A model generated the notes under the pieces. It had not been told where the DNA came from, made no database searches, and saw only the letters and a list, made by a program, of their open reading frames with translations. 45,773 nt of DNA, from positions 1 to 45,773 of the forward strand of contig UQIF01000018.1 in the NCBI GenBank assembly GCA_900540955.1, read 5' to 3'. A program made the position numbers and the translations under genes. How positions within the stretch are numbered: position 1 is the stretch's first letter; the number at the start of each line of letters is the position of its first letter. This DNA is from an uncultured Olsenella sp. GTDB taxonomy: Bacteria > Actinomycetota > Coriobacteriia > Coriobacteriales > Atopobiaceae. Below, in pieces: positions 32,198-41,620 of the stretch.

Positions 32198-34324
32198 CTA
32201 CGCCAAAAGCGACGTCATCGCGCCCTGCGACAGCACGGTCACGCGGTGCATGGCGCGGCTGATGGCCGTGTACATGCGGCGGCGCGCGAGCGGCGTGTCG
32301 GGGTAGACCTCGGCCTGCGCGTCGGGGATGACCACGTGGTCGAACTCAAGGCCCTTGGCCACGCGCAGCGGCAGCAGCACGACGCCCTCGCGCGGCAGGT
32401 CGGAGTCCTTGCCGAGCACCTCGACACGGTCGCCGAGCTGCTTGGAAAGCCAGCCGCAGCGCGGGTCGCTCTCGGCGACGATGGCGGTGAGGCCTTCCTC
32501 GCCGCGCGCCTCCTCGGCAATGCGCCGCAGCTCAGAGACATAGCCGTCCACGTCGTCGGCCGAAAACTCGCGAACGACGGGCGCGACGCCGCCGCGATGC
32601 ACGGAGGTCAGGCGGAGCTGCTCGTCAGGCTCGAGCAGGCTCGTGAACATCGCCGTGATCTCGGGCGAGGAGCGGTAGCTCGTGAGCAGGCGGCACTCCT
32701 CGACCTGCCCGTGCGTGGCCTCGAACACCTCGCGCATCTGCGCGAACGTCGCGGTTCCCTCGAATATCGCCTGGTGCTCGTCGCCCAGAAGCAGGAAGTG
32801 CGCGCGCGAGAAGTGGCGCGCGAGCACCATGAGCTGGGCCACGGTGTAGTCCTGGACCTCGTCGACCATGACGTAGCGCGCGGCCTTGTCGCCGGCGCCG
32901 GTGATGCAAAGGCGCAGGTAGAGCCACTCGGTCGCCGACAGCGCGGGCTGGCCGAGCAGGCGCATGCCGATGCGGTCGAAGCGCAGCCACGAGAGGTCGT
33001 CGATGCGGTCGTGCGCCGACGCGTAGCGCTGCTCGACATAGCGGCGCGCGAGGTCGGCGCAGGCGCCCTCGTTCTCGGGGCTCACGGTCTCGCCGAACCA
33101 CTGGACCTGCTCGTCGACGTCGAAGCCGAGCACTTCTTCCTGGAGCTCCTCGTCCTTGGCCATCTGGGCGAAGCGGCGGTTTAGACGGTCGTGGAGCTCG
33201 TCTTTGACGAGGGCGCAGAAACGCGATCCCGCGCCGAAGCGCTCGAACTTGCGGACAGCGCCCTCCACCTGCGAGGCCTTGAGGAGCACGGTGTCGTCCA
33301 CGCGGATCTCGCGCACGTCGTCGGCCTCGATGGCAAGGCCCTCGACGGCGCGCTCGATGAGCTCGAGTTGCGCCGGGTCGGTCTTCTCGCCGGCGTCGCG
33401 GTTGCCCGCGCCCTGCGCCTCGACGAAGTCGCGCCAGGTGAAGACCTGCGGGTTCGCCTCGCCCATGGACGGCAGCACGGTGTCGATGTAGCGCTCGAAC
33501 ACGTTGTTCGGCGTAAAGAGGTAGACCTGGTCGGGGTTGAGGGTCTTGCGCTCGCGATAGAGCAAAAACGCGATGCGCTGCAGCAGGACGGACGTCTTTC
33601 CGGAGCCCGCGATGCCGTTGACCAGCAGGACCGGCACATCCTCGTGGCGCACGATGGTGTTCTGCTCGCGCTGGATCGTGGCGGTGATGGCCTGGAGCTT
33701 CTCGGAGTGGTGGCGCTTGAGCGCGCCCAGGAGCAGCGAGTCCTCGATGGCCACGGTGGTGTCGAAGTACATGTTGAGCTGGTCGCGGACGATGTCGAAC
33801 TGGCGGCGCAGCTCCAGGTTGACGGTGCGCTTCTTTCCGTCGACCTCGTAGGAGGTCTCGCCCATCTCCTGGTTGTAGTAGGTCTCGGCCACGGGGCTGC
33901 GCCAGTCGACGACGAGCGGGATCGAGTGCTCGTCGGTCATGCCGGCGGCGCCGATGTAGACGTCGCGCGCGGGGCGGCCGGGGCGCATCTGCAGGCGGAC
34001 CTTGGCGAAGTAGGGCTGCATGAGCAGCAGGATGACGCGGCGGAGCTTCTCGACGTTGAAGTCGTGGTACTGGTTGTAGGCGTCGATGACGGCGTTCAAG
34101 GTCTCGATGGCCGCGAGGGTCTCGATGGTCTCGTCCGCGCCGCCGAAGTCCAGGCGGACCTCCTCGGACATGTCCAGGAGGTCCTGGCGCGCGCCGGCGT
34201 GATTGCTCTCGAGGTCGGCAGCGATGTCCTCGCGCATCTGGAGGAGCTTGGCGTAGAGCGCCGAGAGGTGCTTCTGCTCCTGGTCGAAGACGGGATCTGC
34301 CTGCTGGTCGTGCTGCTCTGACAT
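32198..34324 (-). CDS. helD: HelD-like UvrD/Rep-family ATPase
   Basis: A 708-aa protein; AGGAG lies before the ATG at 34324. It has the N-terminal coiled region typical of HelD (about 1-90), VVDWRSPVAETYYNQ, Walker A GIAGSGKTSVLL (GSGKT 240-244), the DEVQDY motif II and GDEHQAIFEGTATF. The C-terminal helicase part is VAKGLEFDHVVIPDA ... AISRAMHRVTVL. HelD/HelR proteins rescue stalled RNA polymerase and can mediate rifampicin tolerance in actinobacteria. The family is certain; that exact role here is inferred. Confidence 0.88.
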   Translation of the reverse strand: MSEQHDQQADPVFDQEQKHLSALYAKLLQMREDIAADLESNHAGARQDLLDMSEEVRLDFGGADETIETLAAIETLNAVIDAYNQYHDFNVEKLRRVILLLMQPYFAKVRLQMRPGRPARDVYIGAAGMTDEHSIPLVVDWRSPVAETYYNQEMGETSYEVDGKKRTVNLELRRQFDIVRDQLNMYFDTTVAIEDSLLLGALKRHHSEKLQAITATIQREQNTIVRHEDVPVLLVNGIAGSGKTSVLLQRIAFLLYRERKTLNPDQVYLFTPNNVFERYIDTVLPSMGEANPQVFTWRDFVEAQGAGNRDAGEKTDPAQLELIERAVEGLAIEADDVREIRVDDTVLLKASQVEGAVRKFERFGAGSRFCALVKDELHDRLNRRFAQMAKDEELQEEVLGFDVDEQVQWFGETVSPENEGACADLARRYVEQRYASAHDRIDDLSWLRFDRIGMRLLGQPALSATEWLYLRLCITGAGDKAARYVMVDEVQDYTVAQLMVLARHFSRAHFLLLGDEHQAIFEGTATFAQMREVFEATHGQVEECRLLTSYRSSPEITAMFTSLLEPDEQLRLTSVHRGGVAPVVREFSADDVDGYVSELRRIAEEARGEEGLTAIVAESDPRCGWLSKQLGDRVEVLGKDSDLPREGVVLLPLRVAKGLEFDHVVIPDAQAEVYPDTPLARRRMYTAISRAMHRVTVLSQGAMTSLLA

Positions 34325-34410
34325 CTACGCTCCTGCGTTCGCGGCGAATATCGGGTTATTAATGCTACACCATCCGGCCGTGTCGATCCGGCAAGAAGCG
34401 TCTCCACAAC

Positions 34411-34443
34411 TTGGGACAAAATCCCCCGTCCCTTTTGTCCCAA
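34411..34443. terminator. Inverted repeat at the 3' end of the helicase gene
   Basis: TTGGGACAAAA and TTTTGTCCCAA form a perfect 11-bp stem with an 11-base loop, immediately after the stop of the reverse-strand helicase. A U-tract outside the stem is missing, so it may be a repeat element that also ends transcription. Confidence 0.5.
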
Positions 34444-34445
34444 AG

Positions 34446-37040
34446 TTAGTCGTCGACGAAGCCGACGCGGTAATTGGAGAAGACGACGGCGCCCTCCTCC
34501 TGCGTGGCGTCGAGGTCGACGTCGGCCCAGATGCCGAAGTCGCGGTCGTCGTCGGAGTCGCGGAAGACCTGGTGCACGTGCCAGACGTGGCCGCCGTCCT
34601 CGCGCGAGCGGCGCTCGTCGGACTCGTCGATCGAGTAGTAGGCCGACGATCTCGCGTCGCCGTCGAGGACGATCTCGTCGTGCTCCTCGTAAAAGCGCGC
34701 GAGCGCCTGGTCCCACACGGGCTTGCGCCAGCCCCACTCGCCGTCGAGGCCGCCGAGCTCGTCGGTCGCGCCGAAGGCGGCGAGGCGCACGCGGGCAAAC
34801 AGCGCGTTTCTTACCAGCAGCGTGAGGGCGCGGCGGTCGTGGACGACCTCGTCGGTCGCCTCGGGCGGCGCCACGTCCACGCCCTCGGCCGAGCCGGCGG
34901 CGCTCCACTCGTCGACGAGCGAGGAGTCGACGCTGCGCACGACGAAGCCGAGCCAGCGCACGATGTCCTCGAGGCGCTCGTCGCGCTTGTCGGCGGGCAC
35001 GGTGCGGTCGAGCGCGCGGTAGGCCTCCGACAGGTAGCGCAAAAGCGTGCCCTCCGAGCGCGAGATGTTGTAGCGGCCCACGTACTCCTTGAAGTCGCTC
35101 GCCGTCTCGACCATGTCGCGCAGGACGGACTTGGGCGAAAGCGCGAAGTCGCTCGCCCAGGGGACCTTGGCGCAGTACTCGGCGAAGGCGGCGTCGAGCA
35201 GCTCCTCGAGGGGCTTGGGCCAGGTGACCTCCTGCAGGCGCTCGAGGCGCTCGTCGTAGTCGATGCCCTCCGCCTTCATCTCGCCCATGGCACGGTCGCG
35301 TGCGGCGCGCTGCTGGGCGCGCAGGATCTGGCCGGGGTCCTCGAGCGTGGCCTCGGCCATGCTGATGACGTCGAGCGCGTAGGTGTCGCTCTCGGGGTCG
35401 AGCAGCTCCAGCGCCGCAAGCAAGAAGGGCGAGAGCGGCTGGTCGAGCGCGAAGTCGTCGGGCAGGTCGACGGTCGTGGAGTAGGCGACCTGGGGCTCGC
35501 CGTCCTCGCCCGCGACTTCCTCGCGCGCGACCACGCCGGCGTCCATGAGGGTGGCCATGATCTCGTCGGCGCGCTGGTGGAGGGCGAGCTTCTCGCCATC
35601 GGGCTGAGCGGAGTCGTCCACGAGCTTGTGCACGCGCGCCATGGCGTCGCCGCCCTGCTCGACCTCGGCGAGCACCATCGAGTGGCTGACCTTCATGCGC
35701 GGGCGCAGCGGCTCGGGCACGGCGGCCTCCAGGCGCTCGAAGGTCTGCTTGTTCCAGCCGACGTAGCCCTCGGGGGGCTTCTTTGTCTTGATCTTGCGGG
35801 CCTTCTTCGGGTCGCCGCCGGCCTTGGCCAGGGCGCGCGCGTTCTCGATGTCGTATTCGGTGGCCTCGGCGATCACGCGGCCCTCGGTGTCGAAGCCCGA
35901 GCGGCCGGCACGACCCACGATCTGGTGGAACTCGCGCGCGTTCAGGTGGCGCATGCGGCGGCCGTCGAACTTGGACAGCGCCGTCAAGACGACGGTGTGG
36001 ATGGGCACGTTGATGCCCACGCCCAGCGTGTCGGTGCCGCAGATCACGGGAAGAAGCCCCTGCTGGGCGAGCTTCTCGACGAGCAGGCGGTAGCGCGGCA
36101 GCATGCCGGCGTGGTGGACGCCCACGCCGCAGCCGAGCAGGCGCTGGAGGGTCTTGCCGAAGGTCGTGGTGAAGCGCGTGCCCTTGATGGCGTCCTTGAC
36201 GGCCTCGCGCTGCTCCTTGGTGGAGACGCCGTAGCTGGCGAGCGCCTGGGCGGACTTCAACGCGGCGTCCTGCGAGAAGTGCACGATGTAGAGCGGCGCC
36301 TCTCCCGCGCGCAGCGCGAGCTCGACCGTGCCCTCGAGCGCGGTGTCCACGAACTCGTAGGAAAGCGGCACCGGGCGCGGCGCGTCGGCGAGCACGTCGA
36401 CGGCGCGGTCGGTGTGGTCGGTCAAGGTGCGCTCGATGCCGGCGGTGTCGCCCAGCGTGGCGCTCATGAGGAGGAACTGCGCGTGGGGCAGCGTGAGCAG
36501 CGGGACCTGCCAGGCCCAGCCGCGGTCGGGGTCGGCGTAGAAGTGGAACTCGTCCATGGCCACGCAGCCCACGTCGCAGCCCTCGCCCTCGCGCAGGGCC
36601 TGGTTGGCCAGTATCTCTGCCGTGCAGCAGATGATGGGCGCCTCGGCGTTGATGGAGGCGTCGCCGGTAATCATGCCGACGTTCTCTTTGCCGAAGAGCT
36701 CGACGAAGTCGAAGAACTTCTCGCTGACCAGGGCCTTGATGGGGGCGGTGTAGTAGGAGCGGCGGTCGGTGCACACGCTCATGAAGGCGAGGCCGAGCGC
36801 GACCATGGACTTGCCGGAGCCGGTGGGGGTGCCCAAGATCAGGTGGTCGCCGGCGGCCAGGTCCAGAAGCGCCTCCTCCTGGTGGGGCCACAGCTCGATG
36901 CCGCGCGACTCGACCCAGCTCAAGAAGAGCTCGAGCGCCTCGTCGGCCGGGATGTTGGGGTAGGTGTCCTCGTCGGGCCAGGGGATGAGGCGGCCGAGGG
37001 AGCCGGTGCCGTTCGGGCCCTCGTCAAGGGTTTCTGACAT
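34446..37040 (-). CDS. Ski2-like DEAD/DEAH-box RNA helicase (DUF3516)
   Basis: An 864-aa protein. Motif I is GTPTGSGKSM (GSGKS 74-78), motif II AMDEFHFYADPDRGW, with SATLGDT and the motif VI region QIVGRAGRSGFDTEG. The large C-terminal half matches the DUF3516 extension found in actinobacterial Ski2/Mtr4-like helicases. It probably unwinds RNA in turnover or surveillance in the cytosol. The start at 37040 has AAAGG about 12 bases upstream. The gene is followed by the inverted repeat at 34411 and then the HelD-like gene on the same strand. Confidence 0.88.
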   Translation of the reverse strand: MSETLDEGPNGTGSLGRLIPWPDEDTYPNIPADEALELFLSWVESRGIELWPHQEEALLDLAAGDHLILGTPTGSGKSMVALGLAFMSVCTDRRSYYTAPIKALVSEKFFDFVELFGKENVGMITGDASINAEAPIICCTAEILANQALREGEGCDVGCVAMDEFHFYADPDRGWAWQVPLLTLPHAQFLLMSATLGDTAGIERTLTDHTDRAVDVLADAPRPVPLSYEFVDTALEGTVELALRAGEAPLYIVHFSQDAALKSAQALASYGVSTKEQREAVKDAIKGTRFTTTFGKTLQRLLGCGVGVHHAGMLPRYRLLVEKLAQQGLLPVICGTDTLGVGINVPIHTVVLTALSKFDGRRMRHLNAREFHQIVGRAGRSGFDTEGRVIAEATEYDIENARALAKAGGDPKKARKIKTKKPPEGYVGWNKQTFERLEAAVPEPLRPRMKVSHSMVLAEVEQGGDAMARVHKLVDDSAQPDGEKLALHQRADEIMATLMDAGVVAREEVAGEDGEPQVAYSTTVDLPDDFALDQPLSPFLLAALELLDPESDTYALDVISMAEATLEDPGQILRAQQRAARDRAMGEMKAEGIDYDERLERLQEVTWPKPLEELLDAAFAEYCAKVPWASDFALSPKSVLRDMVETASDFKEYVGRYNISRSEGTLLRYLSEAYRALDRTVPADKRDERLEDIVRWLGFVVRSVDSSLVDEWSAAGSAEGVDVAPPEATDEVVHDRRALTLLVRNALFARVRLAAFGATDELGGLDGEWGWRKPVWDQALARFYEEHDEIVLDGDARSSAYYSIDESDERRSREDGGHVWHVHQVFRDSDDDRDFGIWADVDLDATQEEGAVVFSNYRVGFVDD

Positions 37041-37308
37041 GGGGTACGGGTGCCTTTCTTCGCGGGTTCAACGGCCTTCATTCTAATGCGGGCGAGCGCT
37101 GTTCGCCGGGAAGTGCTGCCGCATATGCCGCAAAACGTGCAGGTTGCGACGAGAAGCCCCGCGCCCGCGGCGGCATGGGGCATGCTAGGGCCAACGATGG
37201 AGCGGACCGGACGGCGAGTCGTGCACGGCCTCAAATCCCTGCGCTGACGATCTTCCCTTCCTCCCTTCCTTAATCTGCCGCCGTGCGTCTCCGTCGCCTT
37301 CCCTAGCA

Positions 37309-37339
37309 CGGGCCGGGCGCCGCGGCGGCGCCCGGCCCG
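37309..37339 (+). promoter_or_regulatory. GC-rich hairpin in the GH3 leader
   Basis: A perfect 13-bp stem (CGGGCCGGGCGCC and its complement) with a 5-base loop lies 32 bases before the GH3 start. No U-tract follows. It could be the end of an unrecognised element or a leader structure. The rest of the 331-base gap 37041-37371 shows nothing clear. Confidence 0.45.
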
Positions 37340-37371
37340 ACCGCTATCTGCGGCAAGAAGAAAGGCCGACC

Positions 37372-40221
37372 ATGACCAAGGCTGCGGGTGCGGATTCCCA
37401 TGCGGGCACAGGCGTACATGCAAAGAAGGGCGCGGGCGTAGCTCCGAGCGCGGCGGCCGGCGCCTTCGCGAGCATAACGAGAAGAGACCTTCTAGCCCTG
37501 GCGGGCCTGGGCGTTCTGGGTACCGGCGCCGCGAGCGCCGCGGGCTGCTCGGCCGCGGGTGCCGGCGGCGAGGACGCCCGCGCGGTGTCCGGCGTCGAGC
37601 CCATCGCCGACGCCTCTGGCTGGGACAGTGCCTACTACGTGCCCAAATACGCGAGCTTCGACGAGGCGCGCCTGGCCTCCGAGGAGGTCGCGCGCGAAAT
37701 CGAGGCATCGGGCATCGTCCTGCTGAAGAACGACGGCGTGCTGCCGCTCGCGGCCGACGAGCACATCTCGCTGCTCGGGCGCGGCGCCGCGGAGTCAGTT
37801 TTGGGCGGCACCGGCGCCGCCCTCATCGACAAGACCCACGCCGTCGACGCGCGCTCGGCGCTCGGCGCGCGCTTCTTGGTAAACGACCTCGCCTTCGACT
37901 TGCTCTGTGAGCAGGCGCCCAACTACCCGCGCGCCGTCGTGGGTGCCCTGGACAAGCCCGAGACCGTGGCGCATTACCTGGGCGAGATCCCCTGGTCGGC
38001 GTACCCGTCGGCCGTTGTCCAAAGCCTTGCCGGCACCGTGGGCGTGGTCGTCATCGGACGCCCGTCGGGCGAGGGCGCCGATCTCAGCCAGGATTTGCTG
38101 CAGAGTCTCGAGTCCGGCGTCTCGGACGTCTTTGTGCCCAATGCCGAGACCGCAAACTACGTGCCCGGCCAGCACCAGCTGGAGCTCTGCAAAGAAGAGC
38201 TCGAGCTTCTTTCCGCCGTGAAGGCCGCGTGCACAAAGATGGTCGTGCTCCTCAACGTTGCCACCTCGATGGAGGTCGGCCCTCTGGTGGAGCCCGGAGG
38301 CGCCTGCGAGGCGGACGCCATCCTGCAGATCGGCTTTCCGGGGACCGTCGGCCTCGACGCCGTGGCCGATGTGCTCGCAGGCAAGGTGAACCCCTCCGGC
38401 CGCACCTGCGACCTGTGGGCGGCGGACTTCACCGCCACGCCGAGCTTCAACAGCTTCGGGAACCACACCTACACCGACGTCACGGACTACTACACCTCCA
38501 TCGGCTCGGGCGCTCACTTCGTCGAGTACGAGGAGGGCATCTACGTCGGCTACCGCTACTATGAGACCGCCGATGCCGAGGCGCGCGCCGGCAACTACGC
38601 GGGCTTCGACTACGACTCGGCGGTATGCTTCCCCTTCGGCTTCGGGCTTTCGTACGCCGAGTTCGACCGGCGGCTCGAGGACGTCGACCTCGACGGAGAC
38701 GAGCTCGTGGCCAAGGTCGAGGTTGCCAACGCGGACCAGGTGGCGGGGCGCGACGTCGTCCAGGTCTACGCCACGGCGCCCGCGAGCAAAGGCGTCGAGA
38801 AGAGCGCGGCCGTGCTCGCGGCCTTCGCGAAGACCCGCGAGCTCGCGCCGGGCGAGTCCGAGGCGCTCGAGCTGCGCTTCTCCGTGCGCGACCTCTCGAG
38901 CTGGGACGTCTCGCGCGGGGCATGGGCGCTCGACGCGGGCGACTACCGGATCAGCCTGCGCAGCGACTCCCACACGGAGCTGGCGTCGAGGGACGTCCGC
39001 CTCGACGGCGCGACCTACGACACCGACTCGGCCACGGGAAATCCGGTCAAGAACCGCTTCGAGGACGTGACGGCGTACATGGAGGCTTACTGCACGCAGC
39101 TTGCGCGCGGGGACTTCGCGGGAACCTTCCCCGAGCCGGCGCAGGACAAGACGGCAGCGTCGGTCGGCCTCACGCTTGCGGAGTACGACGCCTCCGAGCA
39201 CGTGAACCCCGCCGACGAGATGCCCAAGACCCGCGAGAAGAACGGCATCTCGCTCATCGACCTGCGCGGGCGGCCCATGGACGACCCGCTGTGGGAGCTG
39301 CTGCTCGACCAGCTGCACCCCAATGTGATGAGCATCATCTTGAACAACCACTCCTACGGGTCGGATTCCGTGTCGTCCGTGGGCAAACCGCGGACCTTCG
39401 AGGGCGACGGCCCGGCGGGCATCTCGGTCTACGTGAGCGATAAGGGCCACTGCGGATTTCCCAGCGAGTATCTGCTGGCGCAGACCTGGGACGTCGACCT
39501 GGCGCGCAGGATGGCCGAGGCGATCGGGCAGGAGATGCTGCTCGCGGGGATGAGCGGCTGGTGCGCGCCGGCCATGAACTGCCACCGCAGCCCCTTCGGC
39601 GGCAGGAACTTCGAGTACTTCTCGGAAGACCCGCTGCTCGCGGGCACGTTGGCGACGGCCGAGGTCGAGGGCGCCTTCTCGTGCGGGGTGTATTCGCAGA
39701 TGAAGCACTTCTGTCTGAACGACCAGGACACGAACCGCTGTGCGCACCTGCTCACGTGGGCAAGCGAGCAGGCGATCCGCGAGATCTACGCGCGGCCGTT
39801 CGAGATCGTGGTCAAGCGCGCCCGCGGCAGCGTGCCGTACCTGGACGACGCGACGGGGGAGCGCAAGGAGTACGAGGTGGGCGCCGCGAAGGCGGTCATG
39901 AGCTCCTACAACTACATCGGCTCGACTTGGGCGGGCGGATGCGAGGCCCTGTGCACCGGGCTTCTGCGCGATGAGTGGGGCTACGACGGGCACGTGGTCT
40001 CGGACTGGACGCTCTACGACTATACTGACAAGAACCAGGCCTTCTACGCTGGCACGGACGTCAATTTCACCACCACCGCCCAAACCGGCGAGATGGGCGA
40101 CTCCGACAGCGCGACGGCCATCCTCGCCATGCGCCGCGCCATGCACCGCTACCTGTACTCGGTGGCCAACAGCAACGCGGTCAACGGCGAGGCGCCCACC
40201 GTTTGCGTCACCTACAAGTGA
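37372..40221 (+). CDS. Glycoside hydrolase family 3 lipoprotein, permuted domain order
   Basis: A 949-aa protein with AGAAAGG before the ATG. The N-terminal leader has TRRDLLALAGLGVLG and the lipobox ASAAGC, so it is exported (Tat type) and lipid-anchored. The GH3 C-terminal domain comes first (IVLLKNDGVLPL near residue 120), then a fibronectin-III-like domain (about 425-545), then the catalytic barrel (about 640-949) with MKHFCLNDQDTNR and the nucleophile motif VVSDW (D878). This reversed order is known from some gut GH3 beta-glucosidases. It probably acts outside the cell on beta-linked glycosides from diet or host; the substrate is not readable. The nitroreductase gene starts 14 bases downstream. 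Confidence 0.88.
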   Translation: MTKAAGADSHAGTGVHAKKGAGVAPSAAAGAFASITRRDLLALAGLGVLGTGAASAAGCSAAGAGGEDARAVSGVEPIADASGWDSAYYVPKYASFDEARLASEEVAREIEASGIVLLKNDGVLPLAADEHISLLGRGAAESVLGGTGAALIDKTHAVDARSALGARFLVNDLAFDLLCEQAPNYPRAVVGALDKPETVAHYLGEIPWSAYPSAVVQSLAGTVGVVVIGRPSGEGADLSQDLLQSLESGVSDVFVPNAETANYVPGQHQLELCKEELELLSAVKAACTKMVVLLNVATSMEVGPLVEPGGACEADAILQIGFPGTVGLDAVADVLAGKVNPSGRTCDLWAADFTATPSFNSFGNHTYTDVTDYYTSIGSGAHFVEYEEGIYVGYRYYETADAEARAGNYAGFDYDSAVCFPFGFGLSYAEFDRRLEDVDLDGDELVAKVEVANADQVAGRDVVQVYATAPASKGVEKSAAVLAAFAKTRELAPGESEALELRFSVRDLSSWDVSRGAWALDAGDYRISLRSDSHTELASRDVRLDGATYDTDSATGNPVKNRFEDVTAYMEAYCTQLARGDFAGTFPEPAQDKTAASVGLTLAEYDASEHVNPADEMPKTREKNGISLIDLRGRPMDDPLWELLLDQLHPNVMSIILNNHSYGSDSVSSVGKPRTFEGDGPAGISVYVSDKGHCGFPSEYLLAQTWDVDLARRMAEAIGQEMLLAGMSGWCAPAMNCHRSPFGGRNFEYFSEDPLLAGTLATAEVEGAFSCGVYSQMKHFCLNDQDTNRCAHLLTWASEQAIREIYARPFEIVVKRARGSVPYLDDATGERKEYEVGAAKAVMSSYNYIGSTWAGGCEALCTGLLRDEWGYDGHVVSDWTLYDYTDKNQAFYAGTDVNFTTTAQTGEMGDSDSATAILAMRRAMHRYLYSVANSNAVNGEAPTVCVTYK

Positions 40222-40235
40222 TGAGGAGCACCGCC

Positions 40236-40751
40236 ATGAACGATTTCCTTTCCCTCGCCCGCGACCGCTACTCCTGCCGCGAGTTCACCGACCAGCCCGT
40301 CGAGGCCCAAAAGGTTGATGCGCTCCTCGAAGCGGCGCGCCTGGCGCCCACCGCCGTGAACAAGCAGCCCTGGCACGCGTGGGTGGTCACCGACCCCGAG
40401 GCGCTCGCCAAGCTCAACGCCACCACGCGCTTCGGTTTCGGCGCCAAGGTCGTGATCGTGCTCGGCGCCGCGCGCGACGAGGCGTGGACCCGCAAGTTCG
40501 ACGGCGCGAACTTCGCTGACGTGGACGCGAGCATTGTGGGCACCCACATCATGCTGGCGGCGCACGATATGGGGCTGGGAACCACGTGGGTCGCCTGCTT
40601 CGACGCGCCTGCGCTGCAGGAGGCTTTCCCGCAGATGTCCGGCTACGACCTCGTGGGGATGTTCCCGCTTGGGTACCCCTCGCCCGACTATGCGCCGGCG
40701 GCTGGGCACCTCGCTTCGAAGAAAATTGATGAGCTCGTCGACCGAATCTAG
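40236..40751 (+). CDS. Nitroreductase-family flavoprotein
   Basis: A 171-aa protein from the ATG at 40236, after GATGAGGAG; an upstream in-frame ATG lies within the end of the GH3 gene. Family features are DRYSCREFTDQPVE (FMN phosphate contacts), ARLAPTAVNKQPWHAWVV, and the C-terminal GLGTTWVACFDA and MFPLGYPS. It is a short, single-domain FMN-dependent reductase; physiological substrates are unknown. It is probably co-transcribed with the GH3 gene. Confidence 0.88.
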   Translation: MNDFLSLARDRYSCREFTDQPVEAQKVDALLEAARLAPTAVNKQPWHAWVVTDPEALAKLNATTRFGFGAKVVIVLGAARDEAWTRKFDGANFADVDASIVGTHIMLAAHDMGLGTTWVACFDAPALQEAFPQMSGYDLVGMFPLGYPSPDYAPAAGHLASKKIDELVDRI

Positions 40752-40755
40752 CCGT

Positions 40756-40768
40756 TGACCGAGCGGTC
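40756..40768 (+). promoter_or_regulatory. Operator candidate 1 upstream of tetR
   Basis: TGACCG-AG-CGGTC is an inverted repeat of the kind TetR proteins bind, 70 bases before the regulator's start and directly after the nitroreductase stop. Confidence 0.4.
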
Positions 40769-40801
40769 GGCGCCACTTTCTCCCATTGCGAGTACTTTGG
40801 T

Positions 40802-40814
40802 TGACGCAGCGTCA
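40802..40814 (+). promoter_or_regulatory. Operator candidate 2 upstream of tetR
   Basis: TGACGC-A-GCGTCA is a perfect 6-bp inverted repeat with one central base, 24 bases before the tetR start. Together with the site at 40756 it suggests autoregulation. Confidence 0.45.
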
Positions 40815-40838
40815 GGAGACTCGTGGGAGGTAACTGGA

Positions 40839-41411
40839 ATGGAGTCGACGCCGACCGCGGCTGTTCGCCGCGAGCAGATCGTTCGCTCTGCGCTCGAGCT
40901 CTACGAGCGCAAGGGCATCGAGCGCACATCGGTCAAGGACATCACTGAGGCGGCGGGGATTACCCGCAGCCTCTTTTATCACTATTTCAATCGCAAGGAA
41001 GACGTCACCGACGCCATTCTGGACCGCTACGCCGACGGCTTCATCAAGGCGGTGCGCAAGTGGAACGAGTCGCGCACCCATCTGGACGTGGCAGGCTCCC
41101 TGCGCGGTTGCGTCAGGCTCCTGCGTACGCAGCTCTTTGAGCGCGATGCCTTCCGAGAGCTGCTCCTCAAGGACGAGAACGCCTCACTCTACCTTCAGTT
41201 TCTTCGCCGCGCCGCAGAGGCGGTTGCCCGTTATCTGACCGATACGACCGCGGAGGAGTACGCGCGCTTCCACAAGGTCGAGATCTCGCACGTGTACGAG
41301 ACGTTCTACCTGTTGGTCTTTGGTTTGATCGGCTATCTGCGCCAGCACCCCGACACTGACGACGACGTCGTGGCCGACCTCATCGCCGAGACGCTGCACC
41401 TGGAGCTTTAG
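40839..41411 (+). CDS. TetR-family transcriptional regulator
   Basis: A 190-aa protein; the ATG at 40839 follows GGGAGGT, which is why it was chosen over the open frame back to 40755. HTH: RTSVKDITEAAGITRSLFYH, then YFNRKEDV. The C-terminal domain is helical with a late hydrophobic FYLLVFGLIGYL segment. Two inverted repeats lie in the 87 bases upstream, consistent with self-repression and possibly control of the neighbouring nitroreductase. The ligand is unknown. Confidence 0.88.
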   Translation: MESTPTAAVRREQIVRSALELYERKGIERTSVKDITEAAGITRSLFYHYFNRKEDVTDAILDRYADGFIKAVRKWNESRTHLDVAGSLRGCVRLLRTQLFERDAFRELLLKDENASLYLQFLRRAAEAVARYLTDTTAEEYARFHKVEISHVYETFYLLVFGLIGYLRQHPDTDDDVVADLIAETLHLEL

Positions 41412-41447
41412 GGCTCAAGATCACGTGCACAGGGGCCTTGCTGCGCA

Positions 41448-41586
41448 GTTTTCCAAAAAGTCGGTGTCTTAAATCGGAAACCCCGAGTATCGAAGCGGTT
41501 TGGCGAGCGCCCAACTGGGCAAACGCGACCAAAACCAAGCACGATACTCGGGGGTCCCAGATTAAGACACCGACTTTTTGGAAAAC
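41448..41586. repeat. 139-bp inverted-repeat element (MITE-like or long bidirectional terminator)
   Basis: The two 45-base arms (41448-41492 and 41542-41586) match almost perfectly: the outer 25 bases are identical and the inner 20 differ at a few positions, with GAGTATCG at the inner ends. The 49-base centre holds a further small hairpin (GCCCA-AC-TGGGC). No target-site duplication or transposase was seen. It lies between convergent tetR and pyrE. ORFs called across it are artefacts. Confidence 0.75.
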
Positions 41587-41620
41587 GAGTGAAACTGCTC
41601 GCCAAACGTCCTTTCGGCGA

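Noticed and set aside
41408..41605. Reverse-strand ORF across the inverted-repeat element
   Set aside because: It lies wholly inside the repeat and has no coding signature.
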